Shown piece after piece: positions 53,033 through 60,817 of a stretch of DNA of 64,000 nucleotides. Location: NCBI RefSeq assembly GCF_010119205.1, contig NZ_WRXM01000001.1:248001-312000 (forward strand). Direction: 5' to 3'. The notes beneath the pieces are model-generated. The model saw nothing but the letters and a program-made list of their open reading frames with translations, had not been told where the DNA came from and ran no database searches. This stretch comes from Haloarcula limicola. Lineage in GTDB: Archaea > Halobacteriota > Halobacteria > Halobacteriales > Haloarculaceae. Numbering within the stretch: position 1 is the first letter of the stretch; each line of letters begins with the position of its first letter. Made by a program: the position numbers and the translations under genes.

Positions 53033-53562
53033 CAGGCCTGTGCGTCCACGTCGACGTTCAGTTCGTCGCGGAGCTCCTCGATGCGGTCCTCCATGGCGGT
53101 GACGAGACGGGTGTTCTCCATGGTCTCGACCTGGTTGCCACACTGGGGGCACTCGAAGCCGAATTCCATGGCCTCGCCGAACTCGAAGCGGATGCCGCAG
53201 TTCTCACAGAGGTAGAACTCGTTGTTGCGCTCGTACTCGCGGCGCTCTTCGAGCCCGTCGAGTAAGCGGTACAGCTCCTCTTCGAGCTGCTCGGGGATCT
53301 TCTCGTACTCGAACGTCCAGAGGTAGGTGAGCCACCCCGAGTCCTCGTCCCGGAGTCGGCGATACGACGCCAGATCGTTCTCGTAGAGAATGAAGAGCGC
53401 GCGGCGCACGTCGTTGAGTTCGAGTCCGAGTTCCTCGGCCAGTTCCTCGTCGGTCACTTCGCCGTCCGGCGGCGCGGCGGCGACCGGCATCCCCTTCGGT
53501 CCGACTAGCTCGTGGAGGTATTTCTGTATGACCGGATCCTCCAGGAGTTCCTCAAAAGCCAT
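53032..53562 (-). CDS. tfe: Transcription initiation factor E alpha
   Basis: 176 residues. N-terminal winged helix (EVTDEELAEELGLELNDVRRAL, YENDLASYRRLRDEDSGW, WTFEYEKIPEQLEEEL) and C-terminal zinc ribbon (LCENCGIRFEF, FECPQCGN). It stabilises open complexes with RNA polymerase, TBP and TFB. ATG at 53562 (MAFEELLEDP) is preferred over an upstream start. First gene of a three-gene operon with DUF2110 and the lipoprotein. Confidence 0.95.
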   Translation of the reverse strand: MAFEELLEDPVIQKYLHELVGPKGMPVAAAPPDGEVTDEELAEELGLELNDVRRALFILYENDLASYRRLRDEDSGWLTYLWTFEYEKIPEQLEEELYRLLDGLEERREYERNNEFYLCENCGIRFEFGEAMEFGFECPQCGNQVETMENTRLVTAMEDRIEELRDELNVDVDAQA

Positions 53563-53646
53563 TGGCTGAGGTTCGGGCCGTGAAGCGTTTAAACCCACCG
53601 GACCCGGCCGATGCTCGGGACGCGGTCGTCGAAGCCGCGCCGCGGA

Positions 53647-54195
53647 CTACTCCGTCCGCTCGTCGGGGTCGACGACCCGCTTGCCGGTCTCCATCGGCAC
53701 GACGACGCGGTCGGGGTCCTCCCACTCGCGGTCGAGCTCTCGGCCCTCGAACAGCCGGTCGAGGAAGACGGCCAGCGACGCCACTTCGGAGTGGGGCTGG
53801 TTCGTCACGCCGACGTTGAAGTCGGCCCGCTCGTACACCTCGAAGGGGACCTTCTCCGCGCCGACGACGAGCAGGAGGGGGCCGTCGGCGTGTGCGTCGC
53901 GGATCTCCCCCTCCACGTCCTGAATCGGCTCGCCGTACATCGTCAGGTGGACGACGGTCCCCTCGAAGTTACGGATGAACCCCTTCGGCTCAGCGGTCGT
54001 CTCGACGGCCATCGGGCCGCCGAAGCGCTCGGTGATGTCGACGATGGTGTCCGTCCGGTCCCGCGCGGACCCGGCCATCACGATCCGGTCCGCACCCAGA
54101 GCTCTCGCGGTGAGACCGACGTGGGTGGTCATCCGCTCGTCCCGGCCCGGTCGATGACCGAGCCGGAGGACCGTCACGTCGTGGTCGCCTTTCAT
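53647..54195 (-). CDS. trm56: tRNA (cytidine-56 2'-O)-methyltransferase
   Basis: 182 residues. SPOUT-class fold with the deep-knot region LLLVVGAEKVPFEVYERADF and SAM loop NVGVTNQPHSEVASLAVF. N-terminal VLRLGHRPGRDERMTTHVGL and RNFEGTVVHLTMYGEP are typical of archaeal aTrm56, which methylates C56 in the tRNA T-loop. The ATG overlaps the upstream DsbA-like stop by 4 bp. Confidence 0.9.
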   Translation of the reverse strand: MKGDHDVTVLRLGHRPGRDERMTTHVGLTARALGADRIVMAGSARDRTDTIVDITERFGGPMAVETTAEPKGFIRNFEGTVVHLTMYGEPIQDVEGEIRDAHADGPLLLVVGAEKVPFEVYERADFNVGVTNQPHSEVASLAVFLDRLFEGRELDREWEDPDRVVVPMETGKRVVDPDERTE

Positions 54196-54893
54196 CCGTT
54201 CAGCGCGCTCTCGATGGCGTCACGGACCGGCGCGTAGGCGATCTCGTTCTCCCACGCCACCTCGTTCCCGTCGACGATCACCGCCGGCGTCCCTCGGAGT
54301 CCCTTGTCGATGGCCGCTTGCCTGCTGGCCTTGATGGTGGGGTCGTACGTCCGGTTCGTCGCGGCCTGCCTGACGGCGTCGCCGCCCGCGTCGAGCCCGT
54401 CGGTGAGCTCGGCGTAGACGTCCGGGCCGAGGCGACGCTGGTTCTCGTAGAGGCGCTTCGAGTAGGTGAAGTACGCCTCGTCGCCGGCTTCCACCTGCAC
54501 CGCGCGGGCGGCGTTGGCGGCCTGCCACGTCACCTGACTGTCCATCACGGGGAAGTCGTGGAACTCGTAGCGGATCGACCCGCTGTCGAGGTAGTCGGAC
54601 TTCACCTTCGGATACACCGTCGTGGAGTACGTCTGACAGTGTGGGCAGGCGTAGTCCTCCCAGGCCGTGACGGTCACGTCGGCGTCCGGGTCGCCGGCGA
54701 CCGGCGCGGGGAGGAGGTCGCCGGCGGCCGTCCCCGTCCCGTCGGTCGAGCCGGTTCCGCCGGAGCTCCCGTCGCTGCCGTCGGCACTCCCCTCACCGGT
54801 TGGTCCGGTCGAGCCGAGTCCGGAACAGCCCGTGAGACCTCCCGCGAGGGCGACGCTGCTTGCGAGGAATCCGCGGCGACTGAGGCGCGTCAT
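54192..54893 (-). CDS. DsbA-like thioredoxin-fold Tat lipoprotein
   Basis: 233 residues. Tat motif SRRGFLAS with lipobox LTGC (Cys23) predicts export folded and lipid anchoring. A 40-residue Gly/Ser/Thr linker precedes a DsbA-type domain with active-site CPHC (Cys83, Cys86) and cis-Pro region LRGTPAVIVDG. Probably introduces or reshuffles disulfides outside the membrane. Co-translated with trm56, an unrelated function. Confidence 0.9.
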   Translation of the reverse strand: MTRLSRRGFLASSVALAGGLTGCSGLGSTGPTGEGSADGSDGSSGGTGSTDGTGTAAGDLLPAPVAGDPDADVTVTAWEDYACPHCQTYSTTVYPKVKSDYLDSGSIRYEFHDFPVMDSQVTWQAANAARAVQVEAGDEAYFTYSKRLYENQRRLGPDVYAELTDGLDAGGDAVRQAATNRTYDPTIKASRQAAIDKGLRGTPAVIVDGNEVAWENEIAYAPVRDAIESALNG

Positions 54894-54978
54894 ACCCTCC
54901 TTTCACGACGCGAGCTATAAAACGACGTTGGCATCCCCGTACCGGAACGCTATTTGGCGGTCCCGCGACAGTGCGCGT

Positions 54979-55905
54979 ATGGAACTCGAAGGGAAGCGAA
55001 TCGTCGTCACGGGCGGTGCCGGCTTCATCGGCAGTCACCTCGTGGAGCGACTCGTCGACGACAACGACGTCGTCGTCGCCGACGACTGTTCGGGCGGGAA
55101 CCGCGAGTGGGTCCACGACGAGGCGTCCGTCGTCGAGGGCGATCTGACCGACCCCACCGTCGTCGAGGACGCGGTCACCGCCGAGACGGACCTCGTCGTC
55201 CACCTCGCGGCCTCGAAGCTCGTCGACACCGACGCGCCGCGGCGGCAGTTCGAGGACAACAGCACGATCACGTACAACCTCCTCGAACGGATGGACGACG
55301 CGGGCGTCGACAACCTCGTGTTTACGTCGTCTTCGACGGTATACGGCGAGGCTCCGCGACCCACGCCCGAGGACTACGCCCCGCTCGAACCGATCAGCGT
55401 CTACGGCGCGACGAAACTCGCCGAGGAGTCCCTGATATCGACGTACGCACACAGCCACGACCTCCAGTCGTGGGTGTTCCGCTTCGCCAACATCGTCGGG
55501 CCGCGACTGCGCGGGGCGGTGATCCCGGACTTCGTCGAGAAACTGCGCGAGAACCCCGACTCGCTCACGATCCTCGGCGACGGTCGCCAGCAGAAGTCCT
55601 ACATGCACGTCTCGGAGTGCGTCGAGGCGATGGAGTACGCCGTCGCCCACGCGGACGCCGACCACAACGTGTTCAACCTCGGCACGCGCACGACCACCTC
55701 CGTCGACCGCATCGCCGACATCGTCGCCGACGAGATGGGAATCGATCCCGAGTACGAGTACACCGGCGGCGACCGCGGCTGGACCGGCGACGTCCCGCGG
55801 ATGCGCCTCTCTATCGACAAGCTCGCGGCGCTGGGCTGGGAGCCCGACCAGTCGAGCGACGACGCGGTTCGCCAGTCGGCGCGGGAACTCATCGCGGAAC
55901 TCTGA
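54979..55905 (+). CDS. NAD-dependent sugar-nucleotide epimerase/dehydratase
   Basis: 308 residues. Rossmann GGAGFIGSH at the N terminus, VVHLAASKLVDTD, active-site Ser in FTSSSTVYG and Tyr-x3-Lys in YGATKLAEES define an extended short-chain dehydrogenase of the GalE-like branch. YMHVSECVEAMEYA and the C-terminal DVPRMRLSIDKLAALGW are family landmarks. Acts on UDP- or dTDP-sugars for glycan synthesis; which one is unclear. ATG at 54979; divergent from the DsbA-like gene, 85 bp apart. Confidence 0.88.
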   Translation: MELEGKRIVVTGGAGFIGSHLVERLVDDNDVVVADDCSGGNREWVHDEASVVEGDLTDPTVVEDAVTAETDLVVHLAASKLVDTDAPRRQFEDNSTITYNLLERMDDAGVDNLVFTSSSTVYGEAPRPTPEDYAPLEPISVYGATKLAEESLISTYAHSHDLQSWVFRFANIVGPRLRGAVIPDFVEKLRENPDSLTILGDGRQQKSYMHVSECVEAMEYAVAHADADHNVFNLGTRTTTSVDRIADIVADEMGIDPEYEYTGGDRGWTGDVPRMRLSIDKLAALGWEPDQSSDDAVRQSARELIAEL

Positions 55906-55966
55906 ACGGCGGAGCCAACCCTCGCAAGGGCGATACTTTTCTATCTCGCTTCGTAGGCAGGTACGT

Positions 55967-56317
55967 ATGCCCGCTCCGTGGCCGTCGGACTTCGATAGTG
56001 CGTCGGTCGTTTGCGCCCTCCTCACGCTTCTCAGCGCTGCGCTCGTCGGGCGAGCCGTCCGCGCGGGAGACGACCTGGTCGCGGTCTCCCTACTGGGCGT
56101 GCAGACGCTGTATCTGTTCGGCGCGGCCGTTCCTCGAATTCACGAGCGCGTCCCCCACTACAGGCGAAGCGGCGCGATACTGCTCGGCGGGTTCGGTGGC
56201 GTCGCTCTCCTCGCCGGTTCCTCGTCGGACCTCCCGACCCTGTACGTCTGTCTCGGGATCTGCGCGGCCGTCGACCTCTACGTGGAGCGACGGAGCACCG
56301 CTCTCCGAGGCGAGTGA
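55967..56317 (+). CDS. Small membrane protein of unknown function
   Basis: 116 residues with about four short helices (SVVCALLTLLSAALVGRAV, LVAVSLLGVQTLYLFGAAV, GAILLGGFGGVALLAGSS, LYVCLGICAAVDLYV). Basic loops (RIHERVPHYRRS) separate them. Follows the epimerase by 61 bp and may be co-transcribed. No family recognised. Confidence 0.65.
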   Translation: MPAPWPSDFDSASVVCALLTLLSAALVGRAVRAGDDLVAVSLLGVQTLYLFGAAVPRIHERVPHYRRSGAILLGGFGGVALLAGSSSDLPTLYVCLGICAAVDLYVERRSTALRGE

Positions 56318-56348
56318 CGACGGGGAGTCCCGTCCGACCGCCGCGCGC

Positions 56349-56804
56349 CTACGGCGAGAACGTCCCGGTCAGCTCCGCCTTGCCGACGACGTGCCCCTCG
56401 GCGGCGTCGTAGAGCTGTTCCTTATTCGCCCCTCGCGGGAGCGCGACCGTGGTATCGAGCGCGTACAGGAGGAACCGATAGGTGTGCTCGCGGTCGGGCG
56501 GGTTCGGTCCGCCCCAGCCGACCTCCCCGAAGTCGTTCTGGCCCTCGGTCGCCCCGTCGGGCGTCCTGCCCGCCGCGAGCTCGCGCGTGCCCGCCGGGAT
56601 GTTCCAGACGAGCCAGTGGTCCCACACCTTCCCCGCCGGTTCCTTCGCGTCGGGGTCGTCGACGATCAAGACGAGCGACTCGGCCGTCGCCGGGGCGTTC
56701 TGTATCCGCAGCGGCGGGCTGACGTTTCCCGCCGCGTAGCCGTGTTCCTCGGGGATGCGCGCTCCGTCGTCGAACGCCGGGCTCGTGAGTTCGAGGTCCG
56801 CCAT
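56349..56804 (-). CDS. PEBP/YbhB-family protein
   Basis: 151 residues from ATG at 56804 (MADLELTSPAFDDG). Conserved PEBP features: GNVSPPLRIQNAP, VLIVDDPDAKEP, WDHWLVWNIPAGT and the ligand-site region FGEVGWGGPNPPDREHTYRF. Binds phosphoryl-type ligands; used as inhibitors in other organisms, but role in archaea is unknown. TATA-like CTTTTGC about 27 bp upstream. Confidence 0.92.
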   Translation of the reverse strand: MADLELTSPAFDDGARIPEEHGYAAGNVSPPLRIQNAPATAESLVLIVDDPDAKEPAGKVWDHWLVWNIPAGTRELAAGRTPDGATEGQNDFGEVGWGGPNPPDREHTYRFLLYALDTTVALPRGANKEQLYDAAEGHVVGKAELTGTFSP

Positions 56805-56879
56805 GCCTAGACAGTACTTCCCAACGTGCAAAAGCCTCGTCCCGGTAGCCATTTGCCCGTCGGTCGCCAACCCGCTTCC

Positions 56880-57635
56880 GTGCAGGTCGTCGGGTACCGC
56901 TCGCGCGTCGAAGACCACGCTGGCCTCCTGCTAGCCGAGGAGGGGAGCGTCAGCCTCGAACGGCTGAACCCGGGGACCGAGCTCTCGTACTCGCTGGGCG
57001 AGCGCCACTGCGCCGGCGAGGTCGACGGCGAGGTCCATCATGCCTGCGAGAACCCGTCCGCCCCATACTGCCCGGAACACACGAGCAGGTGGCCCTGCGC
57101 GCGCTGTACCGGCGAGTGTGACAAACCCATCGAGGCCTGCGACGAGAAGCACGCCGTCTATCTGGCCGCCTTCGCTCCCGACACCGTCAAGGTGGGCGTC
57201 ACCCGCTCTTGGCGGCTGGAGACCCGCCTCCGCGAACAGGGCGCGGACCGTGCGGCCCACCTCCGAACCGTCGCTGACGGCCGCATCGCCCGGCAGATCG
57301 AGGCCGACATCGCCGGGGAACTCGGCGACCGAGTCCGCGTCCCGACGAAGATCGCCGGCTTCGACGAGTCGGTCGACGACGCGTTCTGGGAGGGTCTGCT
57401 TGCCGAGTACGACCCGCTCTCGACCTACGAGTTCGACTACGGGCTCTCGCTGGCGAAGCGCCCGATGGCCGAGACGCTCGCCACCGGCACCGTCCGGGGC
57501 ACCAAGGGTCGGGTCGCCGTCATCGACAACAACGGTAGCACGTACGCCGTCGATCTGCGACAGCTCGTCGGCTACGAGCTCACCGACGGCGGCACCGACC
57601 GGGACCTCCAGTCGAGCCTCGGCGCGTTCGGATAG
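56880..57635 (+). CDS. DUF2797-family protein with Cys/His motifs
   Basis: 251 residues from GTG at 56880 (VQVVGYRSRVEDHAG). An N-terminal beta domain ends in a cysteine-rich section (HCAGEVDGE, HACENPSAPYCPEH, WPCARCTGECDKPIEAC) that should hold zinc; then HAVYLAAFAPDTVKVGVTRSWRLETRLREQGA, resembling a GIY-YIG-like core, and a C-terminal domain. This order is that of haloarchaeal DUF2797. Possible nucleic-acid enzyme; not demonstrated. An alternative GTG 18 codons upstream would add an Arg/Pro-rich leader. Confidence 0.82.
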   Translation: MQVVGYRSRVEDHAGLLLAEEGSVSLERLNPGTELSYSLGERHCAGEVDGEVHHACENPSAPYCPEHTSRWPCARCTGECDKPIEACDEKHAVYLAAFAPDTVKVGVTRSWRLETRLREQGADRAAHLRTVADGRIARQIEADIAGELGDRVRVPTKIAGFDESVDDAFWEGLLAEYDPLSTYEFDYGLSLAKRPMAETLATGTVRGTKGRVAVIDNNGSTYAVDLRQLVGYELTDGGTDRDLQSSLGAFG

Positions 57636-57670
57636 ATTCAATTAACACCGGTCACGTCGTGCACAAAACA

Positions 57671-57676
57671 TTTATC
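57671..57676 (+). promoter_or_regulatory. TATA box of PGF-CTERM protein gene
   Basis: TTTATC (within ACATTTATCG) lies 23-28 bp before the GTG start at 57699, matching a leaderless haloarchaeal promoter. Confidence 0.55.
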
Positions 57677-57698
57677 GGAGGGTATCGCGCTCATACCC

Positions 57699-58715
57699 GT
57701 GCGACGCGATGTACTACTCGCCGGTGCCATCGCCCTCCTCACGCTGACGATGGTCGCCGGCGCGACGGCGGTCCCTGGCGTCCTCTCGGAGCCGACCGAG
57801 GACGTCCGTCCGAGCCACCTCGACCTCCGCGAGTCCTACGTCGACGCCCGCGACGTCACGGGTGAGACAGTGACGCTTTCGCTCACTTCCTCGCTCGAAC
57901 ACCGAGGCGGGGCGGCCGAGAACGTCACCGTCGTGACGCGAGCGATCGACGCCGACACCGGACTGGTAGCGACGACCGAACGGCAGGCGCTCGGCGACGT
58001 GACCGGCGAACGGGACGTCTCGTTCACCCGGAACCTCACCGTCGAGCGCGACGGCGACTACCGCATCGAGACGGCGGTGGCAGAAGACGGCCGGCGCGTC
58101 TCCGTCCAGCGGCGGACGGTCCGGAACGTGGACGCGCTGACGCCGGCGTACGCCCGCTCGATGGTGGCGTTTCACCGGTTCGAGAACGCGAACGCGCCGC
58201 TCCGCGCGATCTCCTACCGCATCGTCGACGTGGCGGACGGCGAGACGACGCTGAACGTGACGGCGTATCTCACCAACAGCGGCGACGACCCGGCCGGCGG
58301 CCTCTCGCTCCGAGTGCGCGCGAGGCAGGCCGACTCGAACGTCGTCGCCGACGAGTCGACGCTCCGAGTGGGTCAGATTCGCCCCGGGCGGACACGGACG
58401 GTCAGCACCGCGTTGGCCGTTCCCGACGGCTACAACTACTGGCTGGACGGCATCCTCCGGTCCGACGGCGTCATCGTCGCCACGGAGAGCGCGCCCGCGA
58501 ACCTCGATCCGGAGGAGACGCTGACGGCGAACGAGACGCGGCGCGACGTCGGCTTCGATTCCGGCGACTTCGAGGAGGAGTCGGCCGAGGACGGCGGGAT
58601 GAGTGAGCGAGAAGAGGCGTCGACTGCTGGCGGGAGCGGTCCCGGTTTCACCGCTCTCGCGGCGCTCGTCGCACTCGCCGCCGCGACGCTCGGACTCGCA
58701 CGGAGGCACGCATGA
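57699..58715 (+). CDS. PGF-CTERM surface protein (DUF7490-like)
   Basis: 338 residues from GTG. Signal peptide (RRDVLLAGAIALLTLTMVAGA), two beta-sandwich domains with Asn-linked glycosylation sites (about 45-150 and 160-275), an acidic linker and the C-terminal tripartite sorting signal GGSGPGFTALAALVALAAATLG then RR. The PGF motif directs processing by archaeosortase A and lipid attachment. Overlaps the next gene by 4 bp. Surface role unknown. Confidence 0.88.
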   Translation: MRRDVLLAGAIALLTLTMVAGATAVPGVLSEPTEDVRPSHLDLRESYVDARDVTGETVTLSLTSSLEHRGGAAENVTVVTRAIDADTGLVATTERQALGDVTGERDVSFTRNLTVERDGDYRIETAVAEDGRRVSVQRRTVRNVDALTPAYARSMVAFHRFENANAPLRAISYRIVDVADGETTLNVTAYLTNSGDDPAGGLSLRVRARQADSNVVADESTLRVGQIRPGRTRTVSTALAVPDGYNYWLDGILRSDGVIVATESAPANLDPEETLTANETRRDVGFDSGDFEEESAEDGGMSEREEASTAGGSGPGFTALAALVALAAATLGLARRHA

Positions 58716-59056
58716 CCGAGGACACACCCACTGATTCGACCGTATCGACCAACCAGAGGCAAGACGACGCCGACGACACCCGCCCGCCCGAGGCCGATCG
58801 ACCGTCGAGCGACGCGATCGACGCGGACGGCACCGACGCCGGTCGCTCCGCCGTCGAGTACCTCGAATGGGGTGCGCTGACGGTCCTCGCCCTCGTCGCG
58901 CTGGTGGCCACGTTCCGGCTTTACTTCTCCGTGTCGGCGGCCGTCGACACGTTCGTCACCCGCCGATACCGGCCGCTGTTCATGGCGGGGTTCAACCTCG
59001 TCGTCCTGCTCTCGTGTGGCATCGGCATCTCGGCCGTCGCGCGCCGGCTCTCCTGA
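58712..59056 (+). CDS. Two-helix membrane protein coupled to PGF-CTERM gene
   Basis: 114 residues: a disordered acidic N terminus (about 50 residues), then helices ALTVLALVALVATFRLYFSVS and FMAGFNLVVLLSCGIGISAVA. ATG overlaps the surface-protein stop by 4 bp (58712-58715), implying a shared task, perhaps membrane anchoring or processing of that protein. Family not recognised. Confidence 0.7.
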   Translation: MTEDTPTDSTVSTNQRQDDADDTRPPEADRPSSDAIDADGTDAGRSAVEYLEWGALTVLALVALVATFRLYFSVSAAVDTFVTRRYRPLFMAGFNLVVLLSCGIGISAVARRLS

Positions 59057-59096
59057 CACGACAATCCTTTTCAGCGACCCAGCCGAACCCGGAGGT

Positions 59097-59534
59097 ATGG
59101 CAGACGAACCAGAGAACGCCGACGACGCGCCCGAATCGAGCGACGACGGTGACGAGGAGAAATCCTTCCGCGAGCGGGTCGAAGAGATCCGCCAGCAGCG
59201 CGCCGAGGAGCGCGAAGAGGGCGAAGAAGGAGAGATGAGCCGCGAGGAGCGCATGGAAGAGATGATGGGCGGCGGTGGCGGTCCCGGCGGCATGGGCGGC
59301 GGTGGCGGCAACCCGTTCGCGCAGATGATGGGCGGCATGATGGGCGGCGGCGGCCCCGGCGGCGCGGGTCCCGGCGGCATGGGCGGCGGCCCCGGCGGCC
59401 AACCCGGACCCGGCCGCGAGGCCGAGGGCGGCAGCGACAACGAGGAACTCACCCGCGAGATGCGAAAGCTCCGCGACGAGGTCCACGACGTGCGACGCTC
59501 GCTCGACCGCATCGCCGACGCGCTCGAAGACTGA
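59097..59534 (+). CDS. Gly/Met-rich acidic protein with C-terminal coiled coil
   Basis: 145 residues preceded by GGAGGT. An acidic N-terminal helix (EEKSFRERVEEIRQQRAEER) leads to a 60-residue Gly/Met/Pro tract (GGGGGPGGMGGGGGNPFAQ-like) and a helical end (ELTREMRKLRDEVHDVRRSL). Short repetitive tract looks flexible; Met-rich spacers could bind metal or act as disordered linkers. No function recognised. Confidence 0.75.
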   Translation: MADEPENADDAPESSDDGDEEKSFRERVEEIRQQRAEEREEGEEGEMSREERMEEMMGGGGGPGGMGGGGGNPFAQMMGGMMGGGGPGGAGPGGMGGGPGGQPGPGREAEGGSDNEELTREMRKLRDEVHDVRRSLDRIADALED

Positions 59535-59634
59535 CGTCTCGGGGTTTCCGTCTCCGGTTCTCCGTTTTATCGACGCCGCAGCGGCGGCTGTGCGGTCTGT
59601 GGACGGCGAAACGAGTCGCCCTCTGCCCGCTGTC

Positions 59635-59985
59635 TCAGCCCTGGTAGGCGAGGTTCATGACCCACTGCGAGAAGGTGTCGTCGTGCGGGTCGACCTCCTC
59701 GTCGCCGATGAACGGCGAGAGCATGTCGCCGGCCATCAGAAGCGAGAAGTCGAGGTCGCGGGCGGCGGGCGTGAGGTAGTACGTGTTGTGCCCCTCGTAG
59801 ATGGTCTCCTCGCGCTGGATGAGACCCTTCTCGAAGAGGGACTCGACGATGCGACTGCCCTTCCGGGAGGAGACGTCCAGGTCCTTCCAGAAGTCGCTCT
59901 GGTGGACGCCGCCGGACTCGCGGATGAGTTCAAGCCCGGCCAGTTCGTCCTCGGAGAGGTCCGCCTCCGACGCTGCAGAACTCAT
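59635..59985 (-). CDS. Winged-helix transcriptional regulator
   Basis: 116 residues. LAGLELIRESGGVHQSDFWKDL and SSRKGSRIVESLFEKGLIQREE form a MarR/TrmB-like winged helix, with a wing containing YEGHNTYYLTPAA. The C terminus (DFSLLMAGDMLSPFIGDEEVD) could sense a ligand or dimerise. Stands alone, upstream of the NRDE-family gene on the other side (27 bp). Confidence 0.82.
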   Translation of the reverse strand: MSSAASEADLSEDELAGLELIRESGGVHQSDFWKDLDVSSRKGSRIVESLFEKGLIQREETIYEGHNTYYLTPAARDLDFSLLMAGDMLSPFIGDEEVDPHDDTFSQWVMNLAYQG

Positions 59986-60012
59986 GTGTAGTGTATACTG
60001 ACGGTCGGCCGC

Positions 60013-60750
60013 TTAAATCTGACCTTCGACGGGGCGATACGCCGTTCGGCAGGGCGGCCCGTCCGCGAAGTCGTATCGCGGGTGCTCGCCGAGTGAAACG
60101 AGCGACGACGACCGCGTCCCGAAGCCGTCGCCGTGGACGCAGACGCCGTACTCGTGGTCGCCGATGGTCTCGCCCGCGCGATCCAGCCACGCGTCGACCG
60201 TCTCGCCGGGTTCGGCCTGCAGGTGGTCCCGGAGCCGGTCGGCGTTGGCGGCCTGCTCCTCCCCGGCGTCGGCCCGGCCGCTCGGAATCCGATAGTCGCC
60301 GTCCGCGCCGACGTTGACGACGACGTGGACGCCGGGGTTCAGATTCCGGACAGCGAGCTGGCCGTCCCACTCGAAGAGCAGCGCCGCGTTCTCGTCGGCC
60401 AAGAGGAGGTTGAACCCCTCGTACTCGGCTTCGCGGAGCGCCCCCTCGACGGCGCGGGCGGCGTCCTCGGCGGTCTCGTGGCCCAGACAGTCACGGACGA
60501 GGAGCCCTCGGGAGCGCTCGCCGGCGAGGTCGGCGTCCACCCAGCGGTTCGTGAGCGCCACGAGGAGGCCGTGTTCGTTGTAGCCCTCCCAAGTGCCGCT
60601 CGCCTCCTCGTCGGCGGGCGCGACGACGCGGGACCCCCAGTGACGCGGCGCGGGCGGTTCCGACGGGCGGTCGACGCGCTCGTCGCGGTTGGCGGCGAAC
60701 GCGACCGGCGCGTCTTCGAAGACCTGCCACGCGAGGACGATAGTGCACAC
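60013..60750 (-). CDS. NRDE/TANGO2-family protein
   Basis: 245 residues. MCTIVLAW puts a Cys at position 2 (Ntn-type nucleophile candidate) and FAANRDERVDRPSEPP contains the NRDE motif; DGVLLALTNR-like GLLVALTNRWVD and GFNLLLADENAALLFEWDG follow. TANGO2 homologues affect lipid and haem handling in eukaryotes; archaeal function is unknown. Divergence from regulator: it shares the strand and may be its target. Confidence 0.87.
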   Translation of the reverse strand: MCTIVLAWQVFEDAPVAFAANRDERVDRPSEPPAPRHWGSRVVAPADEEASGTWEGYNEHGLLVALTNRWVDADLAGERSRGLLVRDCLGHETAEDAARAVEGALREAEYEGFNLLLADENAALLFEWDGQLAVRNLNPGVHVVVNVGADGDYRIPSGRADAGEEQAANADRLRDHLQAEPGETVDAWLDRAGETIGDHEYGVCVHGDGFGTRSSSLVSLGEHPRYDFADGPPCRTAYRPVEGQI

Positions 60751-60817
60751 GCCCTCGTGTAGGCGCTACGGGTAGAAAACCGCTTGGCCGCGGGGATCGT
60801 TCCGGTCTCCTCGGTCG

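Noticed and set aside
59260-59410. GGCGGC-rich tandem repeat
   Set aside because: It is the Gly/Met tract of a coding sequence in frame; no independent repeat element.
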